Notes: a model not told the origin generated them from the sequence alone. A stretch of DNA of 64,000 nucleotides from Pseudomonas sp. CCC3.1 (GCF_034347405.1 NZ_CP133778.1:3534001-3598000), one strand, 5' to 3'; shown: positions 34,203 through 43,780, counted from the first letter of the stretch. Numbers and translations are program-made.

Positions 34203-35492
34203 TTACGCCTGCCGCGGCAGGTTGATTTCGACGGTCAGGCCACCCGATGGCTGGTTGTGCGCACTGATCGTGCCACCGTGCATTTCCACAGCCCTCAAGG
34301 CGATCGCTAGGCCCAGCCCGAATCCGCTGCCGGGTTCGCTCGTACCGCGTTCAAACGGCTGAAAAATACGCTGTAGCCGCTGCTCTTCAACACCCGGCCC
34401 CTGATCAGTGATGCGTACCCGCAGACTCGTGCCCGCCAGGTTCATCTCGGCCGCCACCAGCACGACCGAGCCGGGCTGGGTATAACGCACGGCGTTGCGA
34501 ATCACGTTTTCAAAGCAGCGATACAACAACTCGCCACTGACCTGACTGACAAACGGCGGGCACGCCTGCAGGACGACCCTGGATTCTTTGATGCCCGCCT
34601 CGAACTGCGCATCTTCAACGATCAGCGTCAGCAGTTCGAGGATGTCGACCGGTTCGCGCTCGATGCTGTCTGGCCGCCCCTGAACCCGGGCCAGGGTCAG
34701 CAGGGCTTCGATCAGGGTGTCCATGCGCACCGACTCGCGCTCGATGCGTTCGACCATTTCCGTACGTGCCGGGTCTTGATGCAACAGCCCGATGGCCGCT
34801 TGCATGCGGGTCAGCGGTGAGCGCAGTTCGTGGGAGATGTCGTGCAGTAAGTTCTGCTGGGCGTCGACCAGCAGTTTGAGCTGGTTGGCCATGCGGTCGC
34901 AGTCTTCGGCCAAGTCGACAATCTCGTCACGCCGCCCGCCCATCATCGGCTTGACCCGGGTGCCAAAACGGCCCTGGGCCACATCACTCATTGCCCGGCG
35001 CAGGAAGGCCAGCGGCCAGGTCAGATAAAAAGCCATGTAGCCACTGAACAGCGCGCTCATCACCGTGCCAATGATCAACGGCATCAGGCCCGGCCCTTCT
35101 CCCATGCCTGGCCCGGGCCCCGTGCCGCCGCCCTTGGGCCCACCCGGAGCGCGGGTAGATCGCAGGGACAGTTCGATGCCTTCCTTGCTGATGACCGTGC
35201 GTTCAAACACCGGGTGCAACACCGGCGAGCCAGCCAGCAACTGTTCGTTGCTGTCATACACGCCAATGGCCTGGTCATCGGGATGGCGCCAAACCGTCAG
35301 CAGTTGCATGCCCGACTCGACACCGAACTCTTCCAGCAAGTGAATTTCACTGGTGAGAATGGTGTCCAGGTGCGGATCGCCCGGCTTTGATTTGCTGACG
35401 ATCACAAACGCCATGCCGACAAAAAATGTCAGCGTGGTCGCCAGCCAGAACGCCAGGAACAGTTTCCAGAACAGCCGACTCAGTTTAATCAT
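34203..35492 (-). CDS. Sensor histidine kinase (CpxA/EnvZ type)
   Basis: This 429-residue inner-membrane kinase has an N-terminal helix (about 8-32), a periplasmic loop of about 100 residues and a second helix (about 140-165). The loop ends in a glycine/proline-rich stretch. A HAMP segment follows (WPLAFLRRAMSDVAQGRFGTRV in part). The H-box DISHELRSPLTR holds the phospho-acceptor histidine, and N, G1 and G2 boxes follow (NVIRNAVRY; DQGPGVE; GFGLGLAI). Its start overlaps the response regulator stop by 4 bases. The signal is unknown; neighbouring bamA suggests envelope stress. Confidence 0.88.
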   Translation of the reverse strand: MIKLSRLFWKLFLAFWLATTLTFFVGMAFVIVSKSKPGDPHLDTILTSEIHLLEEFGVESGMQLLTVWRHPDDQAIGVYDSNEQLLAGSPVLHPVFERTVISKEGIELSLRSTRAPGGPKGGGTGPGPGMGEGPGLMPLIIGTVMSALFSGYMAFYLTWPLAFLRRAMSDVAQGRFGTRVKPMMGGRRDEIVDLAEDCDRMANQLKLLVDAQQNLLHDISHELRSPLTRMQAAIGLLHQDPARTEMVERIERESVRMDTLIEALLTLARVQGRPDSIEREPVDILELLTLIVEDAQFEAGIKESRVVLQACPPFVSQVSGELLYRCFENVIRNAVRYTQPGSVVLVAAEMNLAGTSLRVRITDQGPGVEEQRLQRIFQPFERGTSEPGSGFGLGLAIALRAVEMHGGTISAHNQPSGGLTVEINLPRQA

Positions 35493-36175
35493 TCAGCAAT
35501 CAACAGGTAGCCGAGGCCGCGCACGCTCTGAATCCAGGCTTTGGCGTCGTCGCGTGGACCCAGCTTTTGGCGAATGCTGCTGATATGCACGTCGATGCGT
35601 CGGTCGTAGCGCGTCAGCGGGCAGCCCAAGGCATTGAGTGACAAGTCCTGCTTGCTCACCACTTGCCCGGCACTGCGAGCCAGCTCTTCAAGCAGGCTGA
35701 ATTCGGTGCTGGTGACCCCCAACTCATTGCCCTGCCACAGCGCCTGGCGCCTGCCGGGCCACAGGACCAAATGCCCGGTTCTGATCACGTCGGTGGCGGG
35801 CTGATCGGTGGCGGGGTTCACCCGGCGCATGATGGCCCGCAAGCGTGCGACCAGTTCACCTGGCGAGCTGGGTTTGGGCACGTAGTCGTCAGCGCCCAGC
35901 TCAAGGCCGGTGATGCGGTCTATGTTGTCGCCACGGGCGGTGAGCAACACCACCGGTACCTGACTGTGCGCACGGATGCGCCTGAGCACTTCGATGCCCG
36001 ACAGCCTTGGCAACATGACGTCCAGCACCACAATGCTGTAACGACCGGACAACGCTTCAACCTCGCCCTCCTCGCCGGTGTGCACCGCAGTTGCTGTAAA
36101 ACCTTCACGCTCAAGGTACTCACTGAGCAAGGCAGTCAGCTCCTGGTCATCGTCGACGAGCAATACACGGATCAT
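35489..36175 (-). CDS. OmpR/CpxR-family response regulator
   Basis: This 228-residue protein has a receiver domain (1-118) with acidic pair DDD near residue 9, phospho-acceptor aspartate in VVLDVMLPRLSG, and the lysine in DDYVPKPSSP. A winged-helix DNA-binding domain completes it (about 135-225: VTSTEFSLLEELARSAGQVVSK in part, DRRIDVHISSIRQKLG). I chose the ATG at 36175, where the receiver fold begins. It is co-transcribed with the kinase and divergent from bamA across a 229-base gap, so it may regulate that gene. Confidence 0.88.
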   Translation of the reverse strand: MIRVLLVDDDQELTALLSEYLEREGFTATAVHTGEEGEVEALSGRYSIVVLDVMLPRLSGIEVLRRIRAHSQVPVVLLTARGDNIDRITGLELGADDYVPKPSSPGELVARLRAIMRRVNPATDQPATDVIRTGHLVLWPGRRQALWQGNELGVTSTEFSLLEELARSAGQVVSKQDLSLNALGCPLTRYDRRIDVHISSIRQKLGPRDDAKAWIQSVRGLGYLLIAE

Positions 36176-36404
36176 GGCGAACTCTTTAAAGGGGATCGAC
36201 GCATTATCGTACTGGAATGGCGCACAGTCATCGCCCCACGCCAACCTTTACCTAACTTGACATTGGGTTAACCGCACCAAACGCCCCGAGCTTTTATGCT
36301 GGTACTCCACCAGCCTGCTTGCCTCGCGGTGCATGCCGTCTTGTTGAGTCATCTCCGCGCCCGCTTACGCTGCTTGTCGATGTGTCCTGGAAATATAGAT
36401 CTTG

Positions 36405-38771
36405 ATGAATTTTCCGCGCCTGCTCTGCTCGGTTGCACTGCTGCTCAATGCCACACTGGCACACGCCCAAGGTTTCAAAATTTCTGATATTCGAATCAAC
36501 GGGTTACAGCGGGTTTCCGCTGGCAGCGTGTTCGGTGCCCTGCCCCTGAATGTCGGTGAAGAAGCGGATGACCAGCGCTTGGTCGAGTCCACACGCGCAC
36601 TATTCAAAACCGGGTTTTTCCAGGACATCCAGCTGGGTCGCGATGGCGATGTGCTGATCATCACCGTGGTCGAGCGACCGTCCGTCGCCAGTATTGATAT
36701 CGAAGGCAACAAGGCCATCTCCACCGACGACCTGATGAAAGGTCTCAAACAGTCGGGCCTGGCCGAAGGCGAGATCTTCCAAAAAGCCACCCTTGAAGGC
36801 GTGCGCAACGAACTATTGCGCCAGTACGTGGCCCAGGGTCGCTACTCGGCCTCGGTTGATACCGAAGTCGTTGCCCAGCCGCGTAACCGCGTGGGCCTGA
36901 AAATCAAGATCGACGAAGGTGAAGTCGCGGCGATCAAGCACATCAACGTAGTCGGCAATACTGTGTTTGACCAGGCCGAGCTGGACGACCAGTTCACCCT
37001 GAAGACCACCAATTGGCTGTCGTTTTTCAAGAACGATGACAAGTATGCCCGCGAGAAGCTGTCCGGCGACCTGGAGCGTCTACGCTCCTACTACTTGGAC
37101 CGTGGCTATATCAACATGGAAATCGTCTCGACTCAGGTGTCGATCACGCCGGACAAGAAGCAGGTATTCATCACCGTCAATATTAATGAAGGTGATAAAT
37201 ACACCGTGCGTGACGTCGCCCTGCGCGGCGACTTGAAAGTCCCCGAGGAGCAGATCAAAGCGCTGTTACTGGTGCAAAAGGGTCAGGTGTTTTCACGCAA
37301 ACTCATGACCAGCACCTCGGACCTGATCACCCGTCGCCTGGGTAACGAGGGTTATACCTTCGCCAACGTCAACGCCGTGCCAACCCCGAACAATCAAGAC
37401 CACACAGTCGACATCGTATTTGTGGTCGACCCGGCCAAGCGCGCGTACGCCAACCGCATCAATTTCCGTGGCAACACCAAAACCGACGACAAGGTGCTGC
37501 GCCGTGAAATGCGGCAGATGGAAGGTGGCTGGGCGTCGACCTACCTGATTGACCAGTCCAAAGTGCGCCTTGAGCGCTTGGGTTACTTCAAGGAAGTCAA
37601 CGTTGAAACACCGGCCGTGGCGGGTGTTGATGACCAGGTTGACGTGAATTACACCGTTGAAGAACAAGCTTCCGGCTCGATCACCGCCAGCGTCGGCTTT
37701 GCCCAGAGCGCCGGTTTGATCCTGGGCGGCTCGATCACCCAGAACAACTTTTTAGGCACGGGTAACTCCGCCAGCATTGGCTTGACCCGCTCCGAGTACC
37801 AGAGCAAGTACAACATCGGCTTTACCGACCCCTACTTCACCGCAGACGGGGTGAGCCTGGGTTACAACGCGTTCTACAACAAAACCGACTACAACGATTA
37901 CTACGACGATGGCGTGTCGTATTACTCGATCAACAGCTACGGCGCTGGCGTCACCCTGGGTTACCCGATCAACGAAACCTCGCGCTTGAGTTTTGGCCTG
38001 ACCGCGCAGCACGACACCATCGAACCCGGCACTTACAGTGCGGATGAGATCTACGACTTCATCGAGCGTGAAGGCAAGCAGTTCACCAACTTCAAGGCCA
38101 ACCTGGGCTGGTCGGAATCGACCCTGAACAAAGGGATATTGGCGACTCGCGGGTACTCGCAGAACCTGAACCTGATGGTCACGGTACCGGGCAGCGACCT
38201 GAGCTTTTACAAAATCGATTACAGCGGCCAGACCTTCCTGCCACTCAGCACGTCCACCTCGCTGCGCTTTCATACCAAGCTGGGGTATGGCAACGGCTAC
38301 GGTTCAACCGATGGTTTGCCGTTCTATGAAAACTACACCGCTGGTGGCGAAGGCTCGGTGCGCGGGTTTGAAAGCGGCACCCTTGGCCCACGCAACACCC
38401 CGGCCACGGGCAACTACTCGAGCATGGGGCAAGCGTACTACTCCGACCGCGACACCGAAGCGCTGGGCGGCAACATCATGCTCACCGGTGGCGTGGAATA
38501 CCTGTTTCCGATGCCGTTTATCAAAGACAACAAATCGCTGCGCACCTCCTTGTTCTGGGATGTCGGCAGCGTGTATTCGGACAAGTGCTACCTGACCACG
38601 ACAACCGGTTGCGACGGCGTTGACCTGAGCCAGATGGCCAGTTCGGTAGGGGTTGGCGTGACGTGGTACAGCCCGATGGGGCCATTGAGCGTCAACCTGG
38701 CATTCCCGGTTCGCAAGCCTTCGGATGCCGAGACCCAAGTGTTCCAGTTCTCGCTGGGGCAGACGTTCTAA
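36405..38771 (+). CDS. bamA: BamA-family outer-membrane assembly factor (non-canonical locus copy)
   Basis: The 788-residue protein has a signal peptide (LLCSVALLLNATLAHA) and five POTRA domains over about 24-420. The 16-strand Omp85 barrel follows, with the conserved loop-6 motif VRGFE in GGEGSVRGFESG. The length matches BamA (about 790). It is preferred over TamA because of the five POTRA repeats and the barrel loop. The gene is not next to rseP, skp or lpxD, where the essential copy usually sits. It is divergent from a two-component system. I therefore read it as a second BamA paralogue. An adjacent upstream TTG is an alternative start. Confidence 0.85.
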   Translation: MNFPRLLCSVALLLNATLAHAQGFKISDIRINGLQRVSAGSVFGALPLNVGEEADDQRLVESTRALFKTGFFQDIQLGRDGDVLIITVVERPSVASIDIEGNKAISTDDLMKGLKQSGLAEGEIFQKATLEGVRNELLRQYVAQGRYSASVDTEVVAQPRNRVGLKIKIDEGEVAAIKHINVVGNTVFDQAELDDQFTLKTTNWLSFFKNDDKYAREKLSGDLERLRSYYLDRGYINMEIVSTQVSITPDKKQVFITVNINEGDKYTVRDVALRGDLKVPEEQIKALLLVQKGQVFSRKLMTSTSDLITRRLGNEGYTFANVNAVPTPNNQDHTVDIVFVVDPAKRAYANRINFRGNTKTDDKVLRREMRQMEGGWASTYLIDQSKVRLERLGYFKEVNVETPAVAGVDDQVDVNYTVEEQASGSITASVGFAQSAGLILGGSITQNNFLGTGNSASIGLTRSEYQSKYNIGFTDPYFTADGVSLGYNAFYNKTDYNDYYDDGVSYYSINSYGAGVTLGYPINETSRLSFGLTAQHDTIEPGTYSADEIYDFIEREGKQFTNFKANLGWSESTLNKGILATRGYSQNLNLMVTVPGSDLSFYKIDYSGQTFLPLSTSTSLRFHTKLGYGNGYGSTDGLPFYENYTAGGEGSVRGFESGTLGPRNTPATGNYSSMGQAYYSDRDTEALGGNIMLTGGVEYLFPMPFIKDNKSLRTSLFWDVGSVYSDKCYLTTTTGCDGVDLSQMASSVGVGVTWYSPMGPLSVNLAFPVRKPSDAETQVFQFSLGQTF

Positions 38772-38821
38772 AATGCCTGCCTTGTGCAGCGTAATACGCT
38801 CAAACATCTACAGCATCACCC

Positions 38822-38913
38822 CCTGTGGGAGCGGGCTTGCCCGCGATGGTAGCGACGCGGTTTAACAGTAAAACCGCATCGCTTGCATCGCTGGCAAGCC
38901 AGGCTCCCACAGG
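38822..38913. repeat. REP doublet (CCTGTGGGAGCGGGCTTGCC family)
   Basis: It is bounded by CCTGTGGGAGCGGGCTTGCC and AAGCCAGGCTCCCACAGG, with a 50-base middle. Placement downstream of bamA fits the usual REP position after genes. Confidence 0.8.
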
Positions 38914-39041
38914 TTTCTGAAACAGCGTTGGCTCCCTACAGAAGAATGCTCGCCAGCCTCTTGTATATGGGGAGTTTTGTTCAATACGCGTGCGGTGCAA
39001 ACCCGCAATCTGCAGGCTCACTCACCAGAAGGAGCCCAGCA

Positions 39042-39632
39042 ATGAGCGTATTGATTTCTATGGCCGCATTCGCCCTGGCGGCCTCTATTTCACCGGGGCC
39101 GGTGAATATCGTGGCGTTGAGCAGCGGCAGGCAGTTCGGGCTGGGCCCCAGCCTGAATCACGTTCTCGGCGCCACTGTGGGGTTTGTGGTGCTGCTGTTG
39201 TTCACCGGTTTCGGCCTGCATGAGGTGTTGAAACAGTGGCCGCTGCTGACTGATTTGATTCGCTGGGGCGGGATGGCTTTTTTGCTGTATCTGGCCTGGA
39301 AGCTGGCCGCCGATAACGGGCGAATCGATGTCGATGGCGCGACAACCCTGCAACCGTCTTTCATCAATGGCGCGATCATGCAGTGGCTTAACCCTAAAGC
39401 CTGGCTGGCAGCAGTTGCGGGCATGGGGGCGTTCGTGGCCAGCGGTGAAGCCTCACTGATCTGGTCGTTCGCGCTGATCTACTTTGTGGCCTGTTATGTG
39501 TCGGTGGCCTGCTGGGCCTATGCCGGGGCTTTTCTGAACCGCTATCTGCACAACCCGTCACGCATTCGCCTGTTCAACCGCTGCATGGCCGTCATGCTCT
39601 CAGGGTGCGCGGTCTCGTTACTGTGGTTTTAA
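39042..39632 (+). CDS. LysE/RhtB-family amino-acid exporter
   Basis: This 196-residue inner-membrane exporter has six helices. It opens with the family hallmark SPGPVNIVALSSGRQFGLGPS in part and includes NPKAWLAAVAGMGAF. The ATG at 39042 has an AGAAGGAG site; the longer open frame upstream is REP and spacer sequence. It overlaps convergently (4 bases) with an AraC-type regulator gene. The substrate is unknown, probably a basic or neutral amino acid. Confidence 0.87.
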   Translation: MSVLISMAAFALAASISPGPVNIVALSSGRQFGLGPSLNHVLGATVGFVVLLLFTGFGLHEVLKQWPLLTDLIRWGGMAFLLYLAWKLAADNGRIDVDGATTLQPSFINGAIMQWLNPKAWLAAVAGMGAFVASGEASLIWSFALIYFVACYVSVACWAYAGAFLNRYLHNPSRIRLFNRCMAVMLSGCAVSLLWF

Positions 39633-40453
39633 GCCTTGTATTGACCGGGCGTGGCCGCAAGATGCTTTTTGAACACGCGCTGCAAATGGGCCTGGTCGGA
39701 AAAGCCGCTTTGCTGTGCGATGGCAGCGATGGTTGCGCCGTCACGCAGTTGCGTCTGGGCGTACTGAACCCGCCGGTTAGTCAGATAGGCATGGGGCGTC
39801 ATGTGGTAGCGCTGTTCAAACGCACGAATCAGGTAGGCCTCTGACAAGCTGGCGGCTGCGCACATGTCTTCAAGGCGAATCGAACGCATGAAATGTGCAT
39901 CGATATACTCAGCAACACGCTCCACTCGCACATTGGCAGCCTTGGGGGTCGACATCGAGCGGCCCAGCGACTGTTGCACCATCGAGAAAAAACCAACAGC
40001 CGCTTGATGCTTGGCCAGAACGTCTTGATCCGGATCGGTCAGTTGCTCATACAAGTCGATCACGCCATTAAACAGTTCAGGCGACTGCGTATGAGTGGCC
40101 GCTATGGGCTGAAACCCCTGCTGCTCGCCCCGCTCGCCGTCGTGCTGAATACCCGCCAGCCAGTGCGGGTCGACATACAGCATCAAGTACGACCATGGTT
40201 GATCGTCAATGGGATTGCAGGCATGCACTGCGCCCGGGTTCATCAAGACCACGGTGCCGACACTGATTGCCTGCCGGGTTTTCTCGTGCAGGTACAGGCA
40301 CCGCCCGGAGGTGATGGCGCCAATAGAGAATATTTCATGCGAGTGCCGGGAGTAATGAACCTTGCGGCCATCGCCGATTGAGCGTGCCTCAATGAAAGGC
40401 AACTGTGCGTCCCGCCAGAATCTGGGGGTTACGCACGTAACATCGCTGAGCAT
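39629..40453 (-). CDS. AraC-family regulator
   Basis: The product has an N-terminal cupin-type sensing domain (about 20-120: HYSRHSHEIFSIGAITSGRC in part, MNPGAVHACNPID). Two helix-turn-helix motifs form the C-terminal DNA-binding domain (about 180-274: LEDMCAAASLSEAYLIRAFE in part, QSGFSDQAHLQRVFKK). The ATG at 40453 follows an AGGTAA site and gives 274 residues; starts at 40495 or 40531 are possible. The gene is convergent with the LysE exporter, which it probably controls. Confidence 0.85.
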   Translation of the reverse strand: MLSDVTCVTPRFWRDAQLPFIEARSIGDGRKVHYSRHSHEIFSIGAITSGRCLYLHEKTRQAISVGTVVLMNPGAVHACNPIDDQPWSYLMLYVDPHWLAGIQHDGERGEQQGFQPIAATHTQSPELFNGVIDLYEQLTDPDQDVLAKHQAAVGFFSMVQQSLGRSMSTPKAANVRVERVAEYIDAHFMRSIRLEDMCAAASLSEAYLIRAFEQRYHMTPHAYLTNRRVQYAQTQLRDGATIAAIAQQSGFSDQAHLQRVFKKHLAATPGQYKA

Positions 40454-40555
40454 GGTCTTTACCTGATCGCTAACCTGGCGCTGCACGAAATGCATCTGCG
40501 CGCTGAAACATTTCGTACAGTCTAGCCACAATACTGCACACCCGCAGGCACCGAT

Positions 40556-41905
40556 TTACAGAAACCAGCGATATTCCCGCGCGCTGATGTCCTGCATGAA
40601 GGCCAGATGGTCCTGACGCTTGTTTTCGCAATAAACGTCCACAAATTCCGCCCCCAAACCTGCACGCAGTGACGGCTGATGCTGCATCACACGTACCGCC
40701 TCAAGCAGGTCGAGCGGGAAGTCGATGCCGCTGTTGCGGTCTTCGTTGAGCGGCGGGATCGGTTCTTTAGCAGTTTCAAGCCCATGCTCAAGCCCGATCA
40801 GAATCGCCGCCAGCACCAGATACGGGTTGGCATCGGCCCCTGCCAGACGGTACTCAACCCGCAGGTTTTTGGCGTCCGATTCCGGAATCCGCAAGCAGGC
40901 GTCGCGGTCTTCAAACCCCCAGCTCGCGCGGGTGGCGATATTGGTGGTGCCGCCCAGACGGCGAAAGGCGTTGTGGTTCGGGGCGAAGATCGGCATGCAC
41001 GCCGGCAACAGCTCAAGACAGCCCGCAATGGCATGGCGCAGCGGTTGTTGCTGATTGGCCGCGAGCAGGTTGTTGCCTGCCGCGTCGTACAGGCTGACGT
41101 GCACATGCATGCCACTGCCCGGCTGCTGCAAGTAGGGTTTGGCCATAAAGCTGGCCCGATAGCCGTGTTTCAAGGCAACGCCCCGGGTGCTGCGACAGAA
41201 CAGCGCCGACCAGTCTGCGGCACGCAAACCGTCATCCAGGTGGCCAAAATTGATTTCGAACTGACCCGGCCCCAGCTCGGCGGTGATCACTGTCGCATCA
41301 ATGCCCTGAGCCTGCGCCGCCTCAACCATCTCATTGAGCACCGGCGCAAAACGTGACAGGCGCTCGATATGCATGTTGGGCTGGTCATCGGCATCGTCGC
41401 TCAGCTGATCCCGCGGGAACTGCGGCAAGCCATCGCGCAGTTGCCTGTCGAACAGATAAAACTCCAGTTCAAACGCCACCACCGGGTGAATGCCTTTGCG
41501 CGCTAGCCGGTTCAGCACGTGCGCCAGCACTTCACGCGGCTCAAATTCGATGGGTTTTTCAGTGCCGTCCGAGGTGATCAACATCTGCCCCAGCGGCTGC
41601 CCTTCCCACGTCACCGGCTTGAGCGTGCCCGGCACCAGACGCCGCACAGCATCCGGGTCGCCATCGTTAAAGCAATAATCACCGATTTTGAACAGCCCGC
41701 CCTGCACGCCCAACAGCACACAGTTTTGCGGCAATTTAAGGACGCTGCCGGACGCGACTTTTTCCAGCATGTCGACGGGGTAACGCTTGCCGTAGAAATG
41801 CCCCGCAATGTCCAGGGAGATCAGGTCGACATACCGCACATCAGGGTGGCGCTGGCGAAAGGCACGCACTTCAGCCAGCAGATCAGAGCAGGCAGCATCC
41901 ATCAT
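40556..41905 (-). CDS. Glutamine-synthetase-family gamma-glutamyl ligase (PuuA/GlnA-like)
   Basis: This 449-residue enzyme joins an amine to the gamma-carboxyl of glutamate using ATP. Family residues are visible: the metal-binding glutamate in FELEFYLF, ELGPGQFEINFGH, GSGMHVHVSLYD and the ATP-binding APNHNAFRRLGG, with RIPES near the C-terminal half. It resembles polyamine or ethanolamine gamma-glutamyl ligases more than housekeeping GlnA because the adenylylation loop typical of GlnA is absent. It lies 13 bases downstream of an XRE-cupin regulator gene. Confidence 0.82.
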   Translation of the reverse strand: MMDAACSDLLAEVRAFRQRHPDVRYVDLISLDIAGHFYGKRYPVDMLEKVASGSVLKLPQNCVLLGVQGGLFKIGDYCFNDGDPDAVRRLVPGTLKPVTWEGQPLGQMLITSDGTEKPIEFEPREVLAHVLNRLARKGIHPVVAFELEFYLFDRQLRDGLPQFPRDQLSDDADDQPNMHIERLSRFAPVLNEMVEAAQAQGIDATVITAELGPGQFEINFGHLDDGLRAADWSALFCRSTRGVALKHGYRASFMAKPYLQQPGSGMHVHVSLYDAAGNNLLAANQQQPLRHAIAGCLELLPACMPIFAPNHNAFRRLGGTTNIATRASWGFEDRDACLRIPESDAKNLRVEYRLAGADANPYLVLAAILIGLEHGLETAKEPIPPLNEDRNSGIDFPLDLLEAVRVMQHQPSLRAGLGAEFVDVYCENKRQDHLAFMQDISAREYRWFL

Positions 41906-41918
41906 TGTTCATCCTTAA

Positions 41919-42476
41919 TCAGGTGTAGACCCAAAGCACTCGCGCGAGATGCTCGGTCAGATTGGCGTAACGGCACAGGGTGTGGCTGTCGAACTGAAAA
42001 CTGTCGCCGGCACGCAAGGTCACCGGCTCATCGTCATCGCCCAGCCATAAGGTCAATTCGCCTTCGAGCACATACCCGCCCTGCTCAGAGCTGTCGAGCA
42101 TGTGCCGCTCGCCGCTGGTGGCACCCGCCTCCAGCACACTTTCGAGCATGGAAAACGAAGCCCTGATCTTTGGCGAAACGAGAATGTCGGTAATGCCGTT
42201 GGCCAGGTACAAGGTGCGGCGTTCGTCCGGGCGGGTGACCCACGACAATTGCTTAGGCTTGGGCATGTTGTAGAAATAGGTGGTTGGCACGTCCAGCGTT
42301 TCGCTGATGGCTGTCAGATCGGCCACCGTGGGCCGTGACAAACCGCGCTCAACTTGCGACAGAAAACCCACCGAGCGGCCAATTTTATCGGCCAGTTCCT
42401 TCAGGGTGATTTTCTTGTGCTTGCGCAGGTCGTGGATAAGGATCGCTAACGCGGCGATTTCTTCTTCTTTGTTCAC
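41919..42476 (-). CDS. XRE-cupin transcriptional regulator (PuuR-like)
   Basis: This 185-residue protein has an N-terminal helix-turn-helix (about 13-70: ITLKELADKIGRSVGFLSQVE in part, GLSRPTVADL) and a C-terminal cupin domain (about 105-180: VLEGELTLWLGDDDEPVTLRAGDSFQF in parts). This is the PuuR/SutR layout. It is the first gene of a pair with the glutamine-synthetase-like ligase. A 26-base near-palindrome lies 50-80 bases upstream (42528-42553) and may be its autoregulatory site. Confidence 0.85.
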   Translation of the reverse strand: MNKEEEIAALAILIHDLRKHKKITLKELADKIGRSVGFLSQVERGLSRPTVADLTAISETLDVPTTYFYNMPKPKQLSWVTRPDERRTLYLANGITDILVSPKIRASFSMLESVLEAGATSGERHMLDSSEQGGYVLEGELTLWLGDDDEPVTLRAGDSFQFDSHTLCRYANLTEHLARVLWVYT

Positions 42477-42527
42477 GCGCTGAATCCGTTAAATAACCCA
42501 CAGGTGAGTTTGAACATTTAGATCGCC

Positions 42528-42553
42528 ATGAAATTTAATACATTTAATTTCAT
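42528..42553. promoter_or_regulatory. Near-perfect palindrome upstream of the XRE-cupin gene
   Basis: The sequence reads as ATGAAATT-TAATACATTT-AATTTCAT with only the central positions unpaired. The AT-rich symmetric site and its distance from the start at 42476 suit an operator for the regulator. The remainder of 42477-42800 holds no gene I can see. Confidence 0.5.
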
Positions 42554-42800
42554 GAAAAAATACGCGGTAAATTTCACGACTGCAAGGTCATTTATTCACG
42601 GGCCAGCCGGATTCAAGGCCAAAAGGCGTTCGACATCCCCTTAAATGGCAGTAAGCGGCTGTTTTTACGTGATTTTTTTCGTTGAGGGGTTCCCAGATGG
42701 AGAAAATGTTGATAAATTCTCGCGCACTCTTACAGCAGACCTTAAAAACCTCGCAGTAAGCAGCGTCACACAGAGTGCCAAGCACTCTCGCAACAGATAC

Positions 42801-42875
42801 AGGGGCGTCGCCAAGCGGTAAGGCAGCAGGTTTTGATCCTGCCATGCGTTGGTTCAAATCCAGCCGCCCCTGCCA
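42801..42875 (+). tRNA. tRNA-Gln (anticodon TTG)
   Basis: The sequence folds as a full cloverleaf. The acceptor stem AGGGGCG pairs with CGCCCCT, and the anticodon arm is GCAGG-TTTTGAT-CCTGC. The T-loop is TTCAAAT, and the encoded CCA ends at 42875. The anticodon loop reads TTG, decoding CAA and CAG. Confidence 0.93.
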
Positions 42876-42944
42876 TTTTCAAGATTCAAATCCGCGTTAT
42901 TCAGCCGCCAGGCGCTTTACGAATAACGACTCTCTCCTTTTTCA

Positions 42945-43730
42945 CTAAGCCTTCTGATAACGCTCTGCCGCGTGTGCCTGCCGTAGTTCCCCAAGCAGCC
43001 CCTGACGCGCGCCCTCAAGAGCATCCCAGCGTGCCGCGTCATGCAATGGCGGAATAGTCACCTGCTCACGGCGGTCAAAGCCGACCAACGCCGCATCGAC
43101 CAATTCGCCTACGTCCATCACCTCGCTCAGCGTATTGATATCAATGCCCGCTCGCTCCCAGATCTCAGTGCGGGTGGCCGCAGGCAGCACCGCCTGAATA
43201 TAAACCCCCTTGGCAGCCAACTCTTGGTTCAAGCCTTGGGACAGGAACTGCACAAACGCCTTGGTTGCCCCATAGACCGTCATGCCGAACTCAGGCGCCA
43301 AACCGACGACCGACCCAATATTGACGATCGCACCTTCGCCAGCTTTTACCAGCCGTGGGGCAATTGCACTGGCCAGTCGCGCCAATGCAGTGGTGTTAAG
43401 GGTGATCAGGCTTGTGATGCTCTCAGGCGTCTGCTCAAGAATACCGCCTGACTGAGCCGCCCCTGCATTGTTGATGAGGATGCCGATGCTGGCGTCATCA
43501 CGCAGGCGCGCCTCAACAGCAGCCACATCAGCCGATTGAGTGAGGTCAGCCTGCAACACGTCCACCGCCACCCCGTATTGCTTGTGCAGATGGGTTGCCA
43601 GGGTTTCCAGGCGCGCCTTGTCGCGAGCAACCACTACCAGATTGTGGCCACGGCGGGCGAAACGCTCGGCGTAGGTAGCGCCAATACCGCTGGAAGCACC
43701 GGTAATTAAAACAGTCGAATGAGTGGTCAT
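42945..43730 (-). CDS. Short-chain dehydrogenase/reductase
   Basis: This 261-residue NAD(P)-dependent SDR has the cofactor motif TGASSGIG near the start, NNAG in LINNAGAAQSGG, and the catalytic YxxxK in VYGATKAFV. The ATG at 43730 is where the fold begins; an upstream frame extends without support. It lies directly after a truncated old-yellow-enzyme start in the same direction and is divergent from a TetR gene. It may once have been part of a reductase operon. The substrate is unknown. Confidence 0.87.
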   Translation of the reverse strand: MTTHSTVLITGASSGIGATYAERFARRGHNLVVVARDKARLETLATHLHKQYGVAVDVLQADLTQSADVAAVEARLRDDASIGILINNAGAAQSGGILEQTPESITSLITLNTTALARLASAIAPRLVKAGEGAIVNIGSVVGLAPEFGMTVYGATKAFVQFLSQGLNQELAAKGVYIQAVLPAATRTEIWERAGIDINTLSEVMDVGELVDAALVGFDRREQVTIPPLHDAARWDALEGARQGLLGELRQAHAAERYQKA

Positions 43731-43780
43731 AGGGTTCTCGCTAAAAAGAAAATCAAACAATGTGTCGACCCAGGCCGCCT

